From contig JAEZFA010000176.1 of assembly GCA_023417665.1 (NCBI GenBank), positions 1-5,426 of the forward strand: a DNA stretch of 5,426 nucleotides. The letters are read 5' to 3'. Shown here in pieces: positions 4,932 through 5,426 of this stretch. Within the stretch, counting starts at the first letter, position 1. Each line of letters starts with the position of its first letter. The notes below the pieces were generated by a model. That model made no database searches, was not told where the DNA came from, and worked only from the letters and a program-made list of their open reading frames with translations. The position numbers were made by a program, and so were the translations under genes. This DNA comes from Pseudomonadota bacterium. GTDB lineage: Bacteria; Pseudomonadota; Alphaproteobacteria; Rhizobiales; Xanthobacteraceae.

Positions 4932-5426
4932 TTATTTCTCGTAATGGGCGGCGATGAACTCGTTCAGGAGACGCACGCCCCAGCCCGGACCCCAGCTGTC
5001 GCCGATCTCCGTATTGTGCGCGGCCATGCCGGTGCCGGCGATGTCGAGATGCGCCCATGGCGTCTTGCCGATGTAGCGCTGAAGAAACTGCGCGGCGGTG
5101 ATCGAACCGCCGAAACGTCCGCCGGTGTTCTTCATGTCGGCGAACCTCGAGTCGATCATCTTGTCGTAGTAAGCGCCGAGCGGCATGCGCCACACGAGTT
5201 CTCCGGTGACCTTGCCGGCTTCGGTCAGGCGCTCGGCAAGTTTGTCGTCGTTGGAGAACAGCCCGGCATATTCCTGACCGAGCGCGATCAGGATCGCGCC
5301 GGTAAGCGTCGCAAGGTCGATGATGAGCTTCGGCTTGAAGCGTTCGTTGGTGTAGGCCAGCGCATCGCAAAGCACGAGACGGCCTTCGGCGTCGGTGTTG
5401 ATGACCTCGATGGTCTGGCCCGAGGC
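4932..5426 (-). CDS. pepA: Leucyl aminopeptidase, C-terminal part (gene start outside window)
   Basis: The minus-strand frame is open from the right edge and ends at TAA (4934-4932), giving the last 164 residues of what is usually a ~500-residue enzyme. The M17-family signature NTDAEGRL is at visible residues 10-17. Its Asp and Glu bind the two catalytic metals and its Arg takes part in catalysis. Also visible are DLATLTGAILIALG, the loop DMKNTGGRFGGSITAAQFL, and WAHLDIAGTGM near the C-terminus, all standard for PepA. It removes N-terminal residues, preferring Leu, from cytoplasmic peptides and works as a hexamer. The protein reads cleanly to HYEK with no frame breaks. It leads into holC after 7 bp, in one transcript. 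Internal GTG or ATG codons in this fragment are not its start. Confidence 0.96.
   Translation of the reverse strand, partial: ASGQTIEVINTDAEGRLVLCDALAYTNERFKPKLIIDLATLTGAILIALGQEYAGLFSNDDKLAERLTEAGKVTGELVWRMPLGAYYDKMIDSRFADMKNTGGRFGGSITAAQFLQRYIGKTPWAHLDIAGTGMAAHNTEIGDSWGPGWGVRLLNEFIAAHYEK

Noticed and set aside
1..5426. CRISPR arrays, tRNA or rRNA genes, insertion sequences, phage or defence genes.
   Set aside because: I saw no regularly spaced repeats, tRNA cloverleaf with CCA-end pattern, terminal inverted repeats with a transposase, or defence-type domains in any frame.

Overview
The window is high-GC chromosomal DNA from an alphaproteobacterium, most likely a Hyphomicrobiales (Rhizobiales) member of the Bradyrhizobium/Xanthobacteraceae type. 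Three things point there: a small outer-membrane beta-barrel protein with the NWTGFY motif just after its signal peptide, the pepA-holC gene pair, and perfect CtrA-type sites (TTAA-N7-TTAAC). This placement comes from gene style, not from a database comparison.

Left part (1-1176, plus strand): the 3' end of a polytopic membrane protein, possibly glycosyltransferase-like, followed after 7 bp by a DinB-family metal-dependent protein. A short intrinsic terminator is built around the DinB stop codon. Next (1177-1963) comes an outer-membrane beta-barrel gene with its own regulatory region: four TTAAC-like half-sites spaced exactly 11 bp apart, which read as overlapping CtrA boxes. It has a TTG start with a strong Shine-Dalgarno and a textbook terminator.

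Middle part (1964-4437, plus strand): a thiosulfate-related pair. An AT-rich promoter region precedes a periplasmic, two-domain thiosulfate sulfurtransferase of the CRIGERS type. Its frame is broken by what looks like one missing A near 2582-2586, which separates the catalytic cysteine from the start. After it comes a 169-nt gap with an intrinsic terminator whose T-run ends only 15 nt before the start of a YeeE/YedE-family thiosulfate-type permease. Sequence upstream of that terminator can form competing stems, so the gap may be a transcription attenuator. The likely joint role is handling thiosulfate or another sulfane-sulfur compound at the cell envelope and importing it.

Right part (4438-5426, minus strand): convergent to the permease, the end of leucyl aminopeptidase pepA followed after 7 bp by holC (DNA polymerase III chi subunit). 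This is an ordinary core-genome pair.

The items most worth a second look are the phased CtrA array upstream of the outer-membrane gene, the possible attenuator before the permease, and the frameshift in the sulfurtransferase.
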